In this document: positions 51,890-60,280 of the stretch, in pieces
How positions within the stretch are numbered: position 1 is the stretch's first letter
How the letters are laid out: the number at the start of each line of letters is the position of its first letter
Assembly: GCF_000717175.1 (NCBI RefSeq)
Contig: NZ_JNYD01000003.1
Coordinates: 1 to 64,000, forward strand
Source: Pseudonocardia autotrophica
GTDB lineage: Bacteria; Actinomycetota; Actinomycetes; Mycobacteriales; Pseudonocardiaceae
DNA length: 64,000 nucleotides
Direction: 5' to 3'
Program-made: the position numbers and the translations under genes
Notes under the pieces: model-generated
What the model saw: only the letters and a program-made list of their open reading frames with translations
Databases searched by the model: none
What the model was told of the DNA's origin: nothing

Positions 51890-52855
51890 CTAACGGGTGC
51901 TCCGATCGTCCGCGTGATCCAGTGCGAGCAGGGCGGCGCCGATCTTGCCGGCGGCGCTGCCGAACGTGCTCGGCAGCACCGGGACCAGCGGCCGGACCGA
52001 CTTCGCGTAGGCGAACTCGGCCGCCGCTTCGCGCAGCGGGGCGAGCAGCAGCTCGCCCGTGTCGACCACGCCCCCGCCGATCACCACGGCGTCGAGCTCG
52101 AAGATCGTGGTGACGGACGCGATGCCGATGCCGAGCCACCGGGCCAGGGTCTGGAACAGCCGCCGCGCCGTCGGGTCGCCCTGCAGCGCCGCCTCCGTGA
52201 CGATCTGCCCCGTGACCTCGACGTTCTTCTCGCGGGCCAGCCTGGCGATCAGCCCGTCGGGATTCGCCGCGGCGGCCTCGCGGCCGGTGCGGGTCAGGGC
52301 CGTGCCCGAGGCGAGCGACTCGAGGCAGCCGCGGTTGCCGCAGCCGCAGAGCGGGCCGTTCGGGTCCACGATGATGTGCCCCAGCTCGGCGCCGAGCCCG
52401 TGCGGTCCGCGATAGATCCGGCCGCCCAGCACGATCCCGCTGCCCACCCCGGTCCCGACGGTGACCAGCACCATCTCCTTGTGGAGGGTGTCGCCGAGAC
52501 GGGCCTCGGCCAGTCCGGCCACGTTCGCGTCGTTGTCGACGACCGCGGGCAGGCCGGTCGCCTCCTCGATCTCGGCCCGCACGGCCCAGTCGCGGTAGGC
52601 GTTGTTCGGCGCCCACAGGATCTGCCCGCTCGGCCACGCGACGGTCCCCGCCGCACCCACCCCGACGGCCACGACCCCGGGGTTCTTGCGCCGCAGTGTG
52701 TCGATCATCCCGAGCAGCAGACGCGACATGGTCGGCGCGTCCGAGGTCGCGGGAGTCGGTTCGGTCAGCTCGTCGACGACCGTCCCGTCCTCGGCCACCA
52801 CGGCGCCGGCGACCTTGGTGCCGCCGATGTCCAGTCCGATCGCGTGTCTCGCCAC
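51890..52855 (-). CDS. ROK-family sugar kinase (glucokinase-like)
   Basis: A 321-residue ROK kinase. The phosphate loop is GLDIGGTKVAGAVV, the catalytic Asp is in VVDNDANVAGLAEA, and the zinc-binding motif is CGCGNRGCLESLASG. The length and motifs match actinobacterial polyphosphate- or ATP-dependent glucokinases. GTG 52855 (VARHAIGLD) is used because the conserved beta strand starts right after. It heads a three-gene operon with PhoD and GNAT. Confidence 0.88.
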   Translation of the reverse strand: MARHAIGLDIGGTKVAGAVVAEDGTVVDELTEPTPATSDAPTMSRLLLGMIDTLRRKNPGVVAVGVGAAGTVAWPSGQILWAPNNAYRDWAVRAEIEEATGLPAVVDNDANVAGLAEARLGDTLHKEMVLVTVGTGVGSGIVLGGRIYRGPHGLGAELGHIIVDPNGPLCGCGNRGCLESLASGTALTRTGREAAAANPDGLIARLAREKNVEVTGQIVTEAALQGDPTARRLFQTLARWLGIGIASVTTIFELDAVVIGGGVVDTGELLLAPLREAAAEFAYAKSVRPLVPVLPSTFGSAAGKIGAALLALDHADDRSTR

Positions 52856-52936
52856 CCCGGCATGATTCCGAACGTGGGGGGTCCCCCGCCAGCGGCACCC
52901 GTGTTTGCCACCCGCGTGCGTGGGGAACGCGACCCC

Positions 52937-54184
52937 ATGCCTGTGTTGCGTCGTGTGGCCCGTCCCATGCTGGCCGCCATCTTCATCTCGGGCGGAATCA
53001 ACGCGTTGCGTCAACCCCAGGCGCACGCCGAGGCCGCCAAGCCCGTCCTGGACTACGCCGCGCCCGCGATCGACAAGGCCGTGGAGATGTCCCCGCTGGA
53101 GAGGCGCCCCGACGACGAGACGCTGGTGAAGGTCGAGGCCGGCGTCAAGGTCGCGGCCGGCACCCTGCTCGCGCTGGGGAAGATGCCCCGCACCTCGTCG
53201 GCCGCGCTCGCCGCCACCCTGATCCCGACCACACTGGCCGCGCACCGCTTCTGGGAGGAGTCCGACCCGGAGGCCAAGCAGGCCCAGCAGATCCACTTCC
53301 TGAAGAACGTCAGCCTGCTCGGCGGCCTGATGATCGCCGCGGCCGACACCCACGGCAAGCCGTCGGTCGCCTGGCGCAGCCGGAAGGCCGCCGAGGCCGC
53401 CGCGGCCGCGCTGGAGAAGCGCGCCGACGCCCTCTCCGGGGCGGCGCACAGCGCCACCGACTCGATGTCCGGGCTGGTCTCCGGCCTCGGCGGGTCGGGT
53501 TCGTCGGCCGGGCACGACCTGGTCGGTAAGGCGTCCGCCCTGTCCGACTCGTTGTCGGCCACCGTCGCGGACACGGCGCCGGTCGTGAAGGCGCGGGCCG
53601 CGGAGCTCGGCTCGGCCGCGGCCGAGCGCGCCGCCGCCCTCGGGGCCGCCGCCTCCGTGCTGGGCGCGACGGCGTCCGACCGCGCGTCCGGCTGGGCCGC
53701 CACCGCGTCGGACCAGGCGTCGGTGTGGGGCGAGGACCTGTCGAAGCGTGCCGCGAAGGCCGCGAAGAAGGCCGAGAAGCGCGGCGCGGCGCTGCGCAAG
53801 GAGGTCGACAAGCGCAGCGCGGAGTGGCAGAAGGAGCTCGACCGGCGCGGCAAGGCCTGGGAGAAGCTCGCCGACCAGAAGGGCGAGGCCTGGGCCAAGG
53901 CCGCGTCGAAGAAGCGGGCCCAGTGGGAGAAGGTGGCCGACAAGAAGCGCGCCGAGTGGGAGAAGAGCGCGCGCAGGGCCGCGAAGAAGGCCCGCAAGCA
54001 GGCCCCCGGCTACGTCGACCAGCTGACCGCGCTCGCCGCGCACGCCGGTGAGCAGGTGTCGCGCTTCGGCAGCGACGTCGCCCACCGCGCCGCCGAGGCC
54101 GGCTCGACCGCGGGCACCGCCGGCGCCAAGGCCGTCGAGGGGATCGCCAAGGACGCGCGCAAGCGCGCCAAGGCCGTCGCCTGA
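52937..54184 (+). CDS. DoxX-family membrane protein with a Lys/Trp-rich repetitive tail
   Basis: A 415-residue protein. Residues 1-145 are a DoxX domain (PMLAAIFISGGINALRQPQ, then LKNVSLLGGLMIAAAD) with three or four membrane segments. Residues 150-270 are Ala/Ser-rich and probably helical. Residues 280-360 hold repeated units such as KRGKAWEKLADQKGEAWAKA and KKRAQWEKVADKKRAEWEK, highly basic with Trp every 10-12 residues. This tail could bind DNA or acidic membranes. DoxX proteins are often linked to redox or oxidative stress membrane complexes. The fusion is unusual; function unknown. Confidence 0.78.
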   Translation: MPVLRRVARPMLAAIFISGGINALRQPQAHAEAAKPVLDYAAPAIDKAVEMSPLERRPDDETLVKVEAGVKVAAGTLLALGKMPRTSSAALAATLIPTTLAAHRFWEESDPEAKQAQQIHFLKNVSLLGGLMIAAADTHGKPSVAWRSRKAAEAAAAALEKRADALSGAAHSATDSMSGLVSGLGGSGSSAGHDLVGKASALSDSLSATVADTAPVVKARAAELGSAAAERAAALGAAASVLGATASDRASGWAATASDQASVWGEDLSKRAAKAAKKAEKRGAALRKEVDKRSAEWQKELDRRGKAWEKLADQKGEAWAKAASKKRAQWEKVADKKRAEWEKSARRAAKKARKQAPGYVDQLTALAAHAGEQVSRFGSDVAHRAAEAGSTAGTAGAKAVEGIAKDARKRAKAVA

Positions 54185-54215
54185 CCCGCAGGACCCGTAC
54201 GGCCCGGAAAGCCCC

Positions 54216-54249
54216 GGCCCCGCCACCGACGTGCCCCGGTGGCGGGGCC
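54216..54249 (+). terminator. terminator hairpin after the DoxX-fusion gene
   Basis: GGCCCCGCCACCG pairs perfectly with 54237-54249 (13-bp stem, 8-nt loop), 31 bp past the stop. Confidence 0.85.
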
Positions 54250-54273
54250 GTTCCGTGTGCGGCACCGCCCCCC

Positions 54274-54347
54274 GCGAGTCGGGAGTTCCGGCACCGCGAG
54301 TCGGGAGTTCCGGCACCGCGAGTCGGGAGTTCCGGCACCGCGAGTCG
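54274..54347. repeat. 22-bp tandem intergenic repeat (3.4 units)
   Basis: Three identical 22-bp copies starting at 54274, 54296 and 54318, each beginning GCGAGTCGGGAGTTCCGG, plus 8 nt of a fourth. The same unit occurs near 58004. Confidence 0.95.
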
Positions 54348-54416
54348 CGCTGTGGCCCTCGCGGGCCGCGCTCCGGCGCGATCCCGCCGACCGTGCGCCG
54401 TCGCCGGGCCGTCACG

Positions 54417-54422
54417 TACCGT
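54417..54422 (+). promoter_or_regulatory. leaderless-type -10 box
   Basis: TACCGT, then 6 nt, then the ATG at 54429. Confidence 0.5.
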
Positions 54423-54428
54423 GGCCGG

Positions 54429-54692
54429 ATGCCCGCAGCCTCGGAGGAGGACTGGGACGACTGGGTCGCCGCCCGGACGCCCCGGCCCAACCCCGCCGAC
54501 GAGCCCCCGCGCGACACCTACTGGTTCGTCGGCGGCCCGCTCGACGGCCGGGTCCGCACCCGCCCGGCCGAGCAGGAGGCGCCGGCCGTCGTCCGGCACG
54601 TCCACCTGCACGGCGGGCCGAAGATCGTCCACCACTACGACCTGCACGAGGTCGCGGGACACGGCGGCGAGTACCGGCTGCGCGAGGAGTGA
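54429..54692 (+). CDS. small acidic protein, unknown function
   Basis: An 87-residue protein: acidic N-terminus (ASEEDWDDWVAARTP), then YWFVGGPLDGRVRTRP and a His-rich end (VRHVHLHGG, IVHHYDLHEVAGHGG). The GGPxDG motif resembles small phage-related or actinobacterial hypothetical proteins but I claim no family. It lies 21 bp before the Tm-1-like gene. Confidence 0.6.
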   Translation: MPAASEEDWDDWVAARTPRPNPADEPPRDTYWFVGGPLDGRVRTRPAEQEAPAVVRHVHLHGGPKIVHHYDLHEVAGHGGEYRLREE

Positions 54693-54713
54693 TCGTGCGG
54701 TAGGACTCCAGGG

Positions 54714-55898
54714 ATGGGTCCTGCGTACGTGATCGGCACGCACGACACGAAGGGCGCGGAGCTGCGCCACGTCGCGGAGCTGCTCCGCGCCGCGGGTCTG
54801 GCCGTGACCTCGGTGGACGTGTCCACCTCCGACAAGGGCGCCGCGCGGGCGGACGTGTCCGCCGCCGAGGTCGCCGCCGCCCACCCGGACGGGGTCGACG
54901 CCGTCTTCACCGGCGACCGGGGCACCGCGGTCGCGGCGATGGCCGTCGCGCTGGAGCGCTGGCTGCCCGCCCGGGAGGTCGGCGGGGTGCTCGGCCTCGG
55001 CGGATCCGGCGGCACCGCGCTGGTCACGCCGGCGATGCGCGCGTTGCCGGTCGGCGTGCCCAAGGTGATGGTGTCGACGGTCGCGTCCGGCGACACCGCG
55101 CCGTACGTTGGTGCCGCGGACATCGCGATGCTCTACTCGGTCACGGACGTCGCCGGGCTGAACCGCATCTCCCGGCTCGTCCTCGGCAACGCCGCGCACA
55201 TGCTCGCCGGGGCGCTGACCCGCGAGATCCCGGCGGGGGAGGACCGGCCGGCCGTCGGGCTGACCATGTTCGGCGTGACGACGCCGCTGGTCACCGCCGT
55301 CGTCGAACGGCTGGGGTCCGAGGTGGACCCGTTGGTCTTCCACGCGACCGGCACCGGCGGGCAGGCGATGGAGAAGCTCGTCGACGACGGCCTGGTCTCC
55401 TCCGTCCTCGACCTCACCACCACCGAGGTGGCCGACCTGCTCGTCGGCGGGGTCATGGCGGCGGGGGAGGACCGGCTCGACGCGATCGCCCGCACCGGGG
55501 TGCCGTACGTCGGCTCGGTCGGGGCCGTCGACATGGTCAACTTCGGGGCGCGGGACACCGTGCCGGCCCGCTTCGCCGATCGCCTCTTCTACGAGCACAA
55601 CCCGCAGGTCACGCTCATGCGGACCACGCCGGACGAGAACGCCGCGATCGGGGACTTCCTCGCCCGCAAGATCAACGCGTTCACCGGGCCGGCGCTGTTC
55701 CTCGTCCCGACCGGCGGGGTGTCGCTGCTCGACGTGCCCGGGCAGCCGTTCCACGACGCGGAGGCCGACGCGGCCCTGCTCGCCGCGCTGGAGTCCGGAC
55801 TGGACAGCCACGCCGTGCTGCGGAAGGTTCCGGTGGCGATCAACGATCCCGAGTTCGCCGACGCGGTCGTCGCCGCGTGGCGGGAGGTGACGGCATGA
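54714..55898 (+). CDS. Tm-1-like ATP-binding domain protein (UPF0261)
   Basis: A 394-residue protein of the UPF0261 family. It opens [20 protein letters not shown], then [20 protein letters not shown] and [18 protein letters not shown]; the later part contains [19 protein letters not shown] and [11 protein letters not shown]. The tomato resistance protein Tm-1 and fungal homologues carry this domain fused to a TIM barrel; here the barrel is the next gene, overlapping by 4 bp. Nucleotide binding is known for the family; the bacterial reaction is not established. Confidence 0.88.
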   Translation: MGPAYVIGTHDTKGAELRHVAELLRAAGLAVTSVDVSTSDKGAARADVSAAEVAAAHPDGVDAVFTGDRGTAVAAMAVALERWLPAREVGGVLGLGGSGGTALVTPAMRALPVGVPKVMVSTVASGDTAPYVGAADIAMLYSVTDVAGLNRISRLVLGNAAHMLAGALTREIPAGEDRPAVGLTMFGVTTPLVTAVVERLGSEVDPLVFHATGTGGQAMEKLVDDGLVSSVLDLTTTEVADLLVGGVMAAGEDRLDAIARTGVPYVGSVGAVDMVNFGARDTVPARFADRLFYEHNPQVTLMRTTPDENAAIGDFLARKINAFTGPALFLVPTGGVSLLDVPGQPFHDAEADAALLAALESGLDSHAVLRKVPVAINDPEFADAVVAAWREVTA

Positions 55899-56731
55899 GG
55901 TTCCGCCGCGCGGAGCTGGTGGAGCGGTTCCGGGACATGGCCCGCCGCGGCGAGCCGATCGTCGGCGGGGGAGCGGGTACCGGACTGTCGGCGAAGTGCG
56001 AGGAGGCCGGCGGGATCGACCTCATCGTGATCTACAACTCCGGCCGCTACCGGATGGCCGGTCGGGGCTCGCTCGCCGGGCTGCTCGCCTACGGCAACGC
56101 CAACGACATCGTCGTCGAGATGGCTGCCGAGGTGCTGCCGGTCGTGCGGCACACGCCGGTCCTGGCCGGCGTCAACGGCACCGACCCGTTCTTGCTCACC
56201 GACCGCTTCCTCCGCGAGCTGGCCGACCTCGGCTTCGCCGGGATCCAGAACTTCCCGACCGTCGGCCTGATCGACGGCGTGTTCCGGGCCAACCTCGAGG
56301 AGACGGGCATGGGGTACGGGCTGGAGGTCGACCTCGTGGAGGCAGCACGCCGCCTCGACCTGCTGACCACGCCGTACGTCTTCTCGGCCGCGGACGCCCG
56401 CGCCATGACCCGAGCGGGCGCCGACATCGTGGTGTGCCACATGGGACTCACCACCGGCGGCTCCATCGGGGCGGAGACCGCGAAGTCGCTCGACGACTGC
56501 GTCACGCTGATCGACGAGTGGTCCGCCGCGGCCCTCGAGGAGCGCGACGACGTGCTGGTCCTCTGCCACGGCGGCCCGATCGCCATGCCGGAGGACGCCG
56601 CGTACGTGCTGGGCCGGACCAAGGCCTGCCACGGGTTCTACGGCGCGTCCTCCATGGAGCGCCTGCCCACCGAGACCGCGCTGGTCGAGCAGGCCCGCGC
56701 CTTCAAGAACGCCCTGCACCGAGAGGACTGA
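55895..56731 (+). CDS. TIM-barrel protein of the phosphoenolpyruvate-hydrolase/Tm-1 C-terminal family
   Basis: A 278-residue barrel. Family features are [40 protein letters not shown] and [15 protein letters not shown], with the C-terminal [13 protein letters not shown]. It corresponds to the second domain of Tm-1-like fusions. ATG 55895 overlaps the upstream stop (ATGA), so the two parts are made together and probably form one complex. The name 'PEP hydrolase' is a database family label, not proof of that activity. Confidence 0.85.
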   Translation: MRFRRAELVERFRDMARRGEPIVGGGAGTGLSAKCEEAGGIDLIVIYNSGRYRMAGRGSLAGLLAYGNANDIVVEMAAEVLPVVRHTPVLAGVNGTDPFLLTDRFLRELADLGFAGIQNFPTVGLIDGVFRANLEETGMGYGLEVDLVEAARRLDLLTTPYVFSAADARAMTRAGADIVVCHMGLTTGGSIGAETAKSLDDCVTLIDEWSAAALEERDDVLVLCHGGPIAMPEDAAYVLGRTKACHGFYGASSMERLPTETALVEQARAFKNALHRED

Positions 56732-56734
56732 GCC

Positions 56735-57172
56735 ATGCCGCGTCCGTACGCCAGTGGAGTCGTCGCCGCGCCCGCCGACGAGGTCTGGGCGCTGTTGCGC
56801 GCCTTCAACGACCTGCCCGCGTTCCTGCCCGCGATCGCGAACAGCGAGATCGTCGAGGGCACGGACGGCGCGGTCGGGGCCGTCCGCAGGCTCACCCTGG
56901 CCGACGGTGGGGACCCGTTCGACGAGAAGCTGCTCGCGATGGACGATGCCGACCGCACCCTCACCTACGCCTTCACCGGTGCGAACCCCTTCAACGCACG
57001 CCGCTACGTGTCCACGGTCCGCGTCGCACCGATCACCGACACCGGCGAGAGCTTCGTCGAGTGGTGGGCGGAGTACGACGCGGACGCAGGCCAGGAGGGG
57101 GAGCTGAACCGGACCTTCGCGCAGGGCGTCTACGCCGGCGGCATCGACGGCCTGCGGACGAAGCTCGCCTGA
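56735..57172 (+). CDS. SRPBCC-fold (polyketide cyclase/START-like) protein
   Basis: A 145-residue protein with the SRPBCC beginning ASGVVAAPADEVWALLRAFN and the phrase LPAFLPAIANSEIVEG, followed by beta strands ending in the long C-terminal helix GVYAGGIDGLRTKLA. These proteins bind small hydrophobic ligands. It starts 3 bp after the TIM-barrel gene, forming the third gene of the Tm-1-like operon. Ligand unknown. Confidence 0.82.
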   Translation: MPRPYASGVVAAPADEVWALLRAFNDLPAFLPAIANSEIVEGTDGAVGAVRRLTLADGGDPFDEKLLAMDDADRTLTYAFTGANPFNARRYVSTVRVAPITDTGESFVEWWAEYDADAGQEGELNRTFAQGVYAGGIDGLRTKLA

Positions 57173-57179
57173 GGCCCGC

Positions 57180-57863
57180 TCAGGCGGCCGGCGTCAGCTT
57201 CAGCAGGAACTCGATCTGGCCCGTCGGATCGACGGTCACGAAGTCGCCGATGCTGGGCGGCGTCACGCCGAAGTCGGCGAAGGTGACCGGGACGGAGCCG
57301 GAGACGTCGATCCCGCCGCCGTTGCGGATCGCGGTGAGCGGGAAGGTGACCGGGCGGGTCACGCCGCGCACGGTCAGCTCGCCGGTGGCGTCGGCCGTCG
57401 CCCGCTCGCCGCCGGTGAAGCCCTCGCCGAGGTCCACGGCCTCGGTGAGCCGGAAGGTGGCGGTCGGGTGCTCGGCGACGTTCATGATGGTGCCGGTGAA
57501 CTGGTTGTCGCGGCGCGCCTGGTCGCTCTTCACCGTGGCGAGCTGCACGGTGACGTCGCCCGCCGTGACCTGCGACCCGCTCACCGTGGCCGAGCCCGAG
57601 ACGTCCTGGGTCCGGCCCACGGCGTCGATGCTCTGCCCGCCCAGGATCTCGTGCACCCGGTAGCCGGACTCGGAGCCGGCCGACACGGCGTAGGTGCCGC
57701 CCAGCTCGCCGGTCGCGGCGGTCCGGTCGGTGCCGACGGCGAGCGGCGCCGCGGCGTCGCCCTCGATCACCTTGGCGTAGAACAGCGGCCCGCCGACCGC
57801 CAGCACCACCACCAGCGCGACCGCGCCGAGCAGGTAGCGCTTCCAGTACGTCCGCAGCTTCAC
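57180..57863 (-). CDS. YceI-family lipid-binding protein with membrane anchor
   Basis: A 227-residue protein. One N-terminal membrane segment (YLLGAVALVVVLAVGGPLFY) is followed by an external YceI beta barrel: GYRVHEILGGQSIDAVGRT, QFTGTIMNVAEHPTATFRL and GELTVRGVTRPVTFPLTA. YceI proteins bind isoprenoids or amphiphiles. GTG 57863 is chosen with GGGGG 5 nt upstream; GTG 57869 is also possible. It faces the Tm-1-like operon end with 7 bp between stops. Paired palindromes upstream are candidate operators. Confidence 0.85.
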   Translation of the reverse strand: MKLRTYWKRYLLGAVALVVVLAVGGPLFYAKVIEGDAAAPLAVGTDRTAATGELGGTYAVSAGSESGYRVHEILGGQSIDAVGRTQDVSGSATVSGSQVTAGDVTVQLATVKSDQARRDNQFTGTIMNVAEHPTATFRLTEAVDLGEGFTGGERATADATGELTVRGVTRPVTFPLTAIRNGGGIDVSGSVPVTFADFGVTPPSIGDFVTVDPTGQIEFLLKLTPAA

Positions 57864-57895
57864 GGGCACCCCCGGATCGTGTGTTCGCCTCGCAT

Positions 57896-57955
57896 TTGAA
57901 CTTTCAACGAGCGACCGTAATGAGGGTTGCTGAGAGCGGGCTGAACGTTCAACGA
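57896..57955. promoter_or_regulatory. paired TGAACNTTCA operators upstream of the YceI gene
   Basis: TGAACTTTCAACGA at 57897-57910 and TGAACGTTCAACGA at 57942-57955 differ at one base and are 45 bp apart. Each contains a palindrome (TTGAA-CT-TTCAA and TGAACGTTCA). The form suits a MarR- or TetR-type dimer. Confidence 0.6.
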
Positions 57956-57983
57956 AGAAGCGATCCCCGGTCGTGCGGCGCCC

Positions 57984-58046
57984 GCGAGTCGCGCCGCCGG
58001 CCCGCGAGTCGGGAGTTCCGGCACCGCGAGTCGGGAGTTGCGGAGC
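57984..58046. repeat. intergenic repeat, same family as 54274-54347
   Basis: A partial copy at 57984, a full 22-bp copy at 58004-58025 (GCGAGTCGGGAGTTCCGG...) and a variant at 58026-58046 (GCGAGTCGGGAGTTGCGG). Located just upstream of the tRNA promoter. Confidence 0.85.
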
Positions 58047-58088
58047 GCGAGGTGTCGCCGTGGACGCGGGCGCTAGCCTGTCGCGCGA

Positions 58089-58163
58089 GGGGCAGTAGCT
58101 CAGTTGGTCAGAGCAGCGGACTCATAATCCGTCAGGTCGTCGGTTCGAGCCCGACCTGCCCCA
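58089..58163 (+). tRNA. tRNA with CAU anticodon (Met elongator or Ile2)
   Basis: A full cloverleaf of 75 nt: acceptor GGGGCAG/CTGCCCC, D-arm GCTC/GAGC, anticodon stem GCGGA/TCCGT with loop CTCATAA, T-arm GTCGG-TTCGAGC-CCGAC, and A as discriminator. CCA is not encoded. A -10 box TAGCCT at 58074-58079 lies 9 nt upstream. CAU can be elongator methionine or, after lysidine modification, isoleucine (AUA); the sequence alone does not decide. It lacks the C1-A72 mismatch of the initiator. Confidence 0.95.
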
Positions 58164-58271
58164 CTCTCCAGACGTGGACCCGGACCCGGGGCGGCCGGCC
58201 GCCAGCCCGACCCCGGGCAACTGCTCGCAGCGTCCCGCACCCGCGGGTTGTCCCATGCAGCCTCGACAAGC

Positions 58272-59543
58272 TCAGCTCTTCTGCAGCGGCCGGAACGCGG
58301 CCCGCACCTCGGTCGCGAAGAGGTCGGGCTCCTCCCAGGCGGCGAAGTGCCCGCCCTTCTCAGCCTCGTTGAAGTAGGCGAGGTCGGGGTAGACCGCCTC
58401 GACCCAGCTCCGGGGCGACGCCCAGATCTCGCCGGGGAAGGTGGTGAAGCCGACCGGCACCGTGACCGCGGGCGGAGGCTGGCCGCTCGCCAGCGCTGTT
58501 GCCAGAGCTCGTGCGTCCTCCCAGTACGATCGGGCCGCCGACGCTGCGGTACCGGTCAGCCAGTACAGCGTGATGTTGTCGACGATGCTGTCCCGCGTGA
58601 GCCTGCCCGCGGGCTCGCCGTCGACGAAGGCACGGGAGATCTTGTAGTAGCTGTCCGTGTCGTGGTCGAGCAACCAGGCCGCCAGCGCGACCGGTGAGTC
58701 CAGGAGGGCGTAGCCGATCGTCTGGGGCCGCGTGGCCATCTCGAGGAAGTAGCCGAAGCCGTCCTGCCGGAACGTGGCGACCGCCTCGGCGGCTGCGCGT
58801 TCCTGTTCGGATTCCCTGGGCAGCCCATCGCCGATCGCGAGCACCGCGGTGAGCAGGTTCAGGTGGTAGCCGACCAGGCCCTCGACCGCCTGGCGACCCA
58901 TGAAGTCCGTGACGAGGGCCCCCACGTCGCCGCCCTGGGCGACGTAACGGGTGTAGCCGAGGCGGTGCATCAGCTCCGCCCACGCGCGTGCGGTGCGGGC
59001 GGCGTCCCAACCGAGCTCGGTCGGCTCGCTCGAGAACCCGTAGCCGGGCAGGGACGGCAGCACCAGGTGGAACGCGTCCTCCGCGCGTCCGCCGTGCGCG
59101 GCCGGGTCGGTCAGCGGGCCGATGGTCTCGAGCAGTTCGACGACCGAGCCGGGCCAGCCGTGCGTCATGATCAGCGGCAATGCGTTCTCGTGTCGAGACC
59201 TGACGTGGACGAAGTGGATGTCGACCCCGTCGATCTCGGTCGTGAACTGCGGCAGCGCGTTCAGCCTCGCCTCGCACGCGCGCCAGTCGTAATCGGTCGC
59301 CCAGTAGCGGGTGAGCTCCTCGACCGTCGCCGACTGCACGCCCTGCGAGCGATCCGTGACCAGTTCCCTGGAGGGGAATCGCGTCGCGACGAGGCGGCGG
59401 CGGAGCTCGGCGAGCTGCTCCTCCGGGACATGGACCTCGAACGGGCGGATCGCCGTCCGGTTGGCCTCGATCGGGGCGGTGCGCTGCGCGGGTGGCGCAC
59501 CGACGTCGGTGGTGCGCGAGGTGGGGTGGGTGGGCACGGACAT
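58272..59543 (-). CDS. epoxide hydrolase family protein (alpha/beta hydrolase with EHN domain)
   Basis: A 423-residue enzyme. The N-terminal EHN region (IRPFEVHVPEEQLAELRRRL, then RFPSRE) precedes an alpha/beta hydrolase core. The oxyanion motif is HGWPGSVVE, the nucleophile Asp sits in AQGGDVGALV, and the His is in KGGHFAAWEEPD. It hydrolyses epoxides through a covalent ester. ATG 59543 has AGGAGG 7 nt upstream; the longer frame upstream is not supported. The first 40 residues are polar and not part of the fold. Confidence 0.88.
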   Translation of the reverse strand: MSVPTHPTSRTTDVGAPPAQRTAPIEANRTAIRPFEVHVPEEQLAELRRRLVATRFPSRELVTDRSQGVQSATVEELTRYWATDYDWRACEARLNALPQFTTEIDGVDIHFVHVRSRHENALPLIMTHGWPGSVVELLETIGPLTDPAAHGGRAEDAFHLVLPSLPGYGFSSEPTELGWDAARTARAWAELMHRLGYTRYVAQGGDVGALVTDFMGRQAVEGLVGYHLNLLTAVLAIGDGLPRESEQERAAAEAVATFRQDGFGYFLEMATRPQTIGYALLDSPVALAAWLLDHDTDSYYKISRAFVDGEPAGRLTRDSIVDNITLYWLTGTAASAARSYWEDARALATALASGQPPPAVTVPVGFTTFPGEIWASPRSWVEAVYPDLAYFNEAEKGGHFAAWEEPDLFATEVRAAFRPLQKS

Positions 59544-59716
59544 CAGGCGCCTCCTGGCGGGTCGAGCTCCACGCGACGGGAGCTCAGGATCGGTGTGGTT
59601 GGTTGCGGTGTGCCCGACGTGGCTGGGGTCGGGAACGGTGGGTCTGCCCCTGTCCCTCGGGCCGCCTGGCGTCATGGCACGAGCGGTTGCCTGAAGCGTG
59701 GTGAACAGCGTGAGGG

Positions 59717-59914
59717 TCACGAGGGTTGGTCACGCCGCGGCGAACGCGTGCTCACATCGAGTGCGACGACGCCGCTCATGTCGAGCCATGTGTGGCCGGG
59801 CGTCTGCGCGATCCGCATGACCATCGCCTCGCTGTCGTACTGCCCAGGACGCAGTGGGCCCGTGCCCTCGCGGGCCTCGGGGCGACCGACGAATCCCCGC
59901 GAGATGAACCTCAT
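59717..59914 (-). pseudogene. short frame, possible remnant of a sulfite-oxidase-like gene
   Basis: From ATG 59914 (GGAG just ahead) the 65-residue translation starts RFISRGFVGRP and has PLRPGQYD, which resembles the first 30 residues of sulfite-oxidase-like molybdoproteins (RGFxGR ... LPPGQY). The molybdenum-binding part is absent and the rest does not match. It may be a truncated relic or a distinct small protein. Confidence 0.4.
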
Positions 59915-60202
59915 GTTCTCCACCGTGCTTCGGTCGTCACCCGTCGTGGCGGTGTAGTGAGCTTCCGAGGGCGGACGGCGGGTCACGTCGCCGCGAGGGG
60001 CCAGTGTCCTCGTCAGCTCTCTCGGCACAACAATCGAATGTTCAGGTGGCGCCCGCAGGCTTCGCTCAGCTGCGCCGCTGCGCCCTATCGGGCGACACGC
60101 TTCTGCGTTGCCGTTGGCGCCGGTGGCCCCGCCCCTGCGTCATCATCTGCGAGCGATTGGCCCAGCTACCCCTGAACTGACGTACCGGCCCCTCGCCTCG
60201 CC
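59915..60202. other. intergenic region without a recognised gene
   Basis: About 290 bp with lower GC than its surroundings. I see no convincing frame or structure except the promoter of the leader ORF at its right end. Confidence 0.4.
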
Positions 60203-60208
60203 TACGCT
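60203..60208 (+). promoter_or_regulatory. leaderless-type -10 box of the leader ORF
   Basis: TACGCT, then 6 nt, then GTG 60215. Confidence 0.55.
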
Positions 60209-60214
60209 AGCCGG

Positions 60215-60280
60215 GTGTTCTTTCGGCTTCGCGTCGGATGTCCGGCCACGCGAACACGCAGGGCGGGTGCACAGCGATGA
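60215..60280 (+). CDS. 21-residue leader ORF coupled to the histidine phosphatase gene
   Basis: A frame that starts at GTG 60215, where transcription should also start, and ends in a TGA that overlaps the downstream ATG (ATGA at 60277-60280). The peptide is Arg-rich (FFRLRVGC, then RTRRAGAQR). Such leaderless short ORFs deliver ribosomes to the next start by coupling. Not recognised as a known attenuator. Confidence 0.5.
   Translation: MFFRLRVGCPATRTRRAGAQR

Noticed and set aside
50147..52936. Very long plus-strand frame joined to the DoxX gene
   Set aside because: Only the part from ATG 52937 reads as protein; the upstream part is antisense to PhoD and the ROK kinase.
58272..59720. Longer N-terminus of the epoxide hydrolase
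   Set aside because: The 59 extra residues are low-complexity and lack a ribosome site; AGGAGG precedes ATG 59543.
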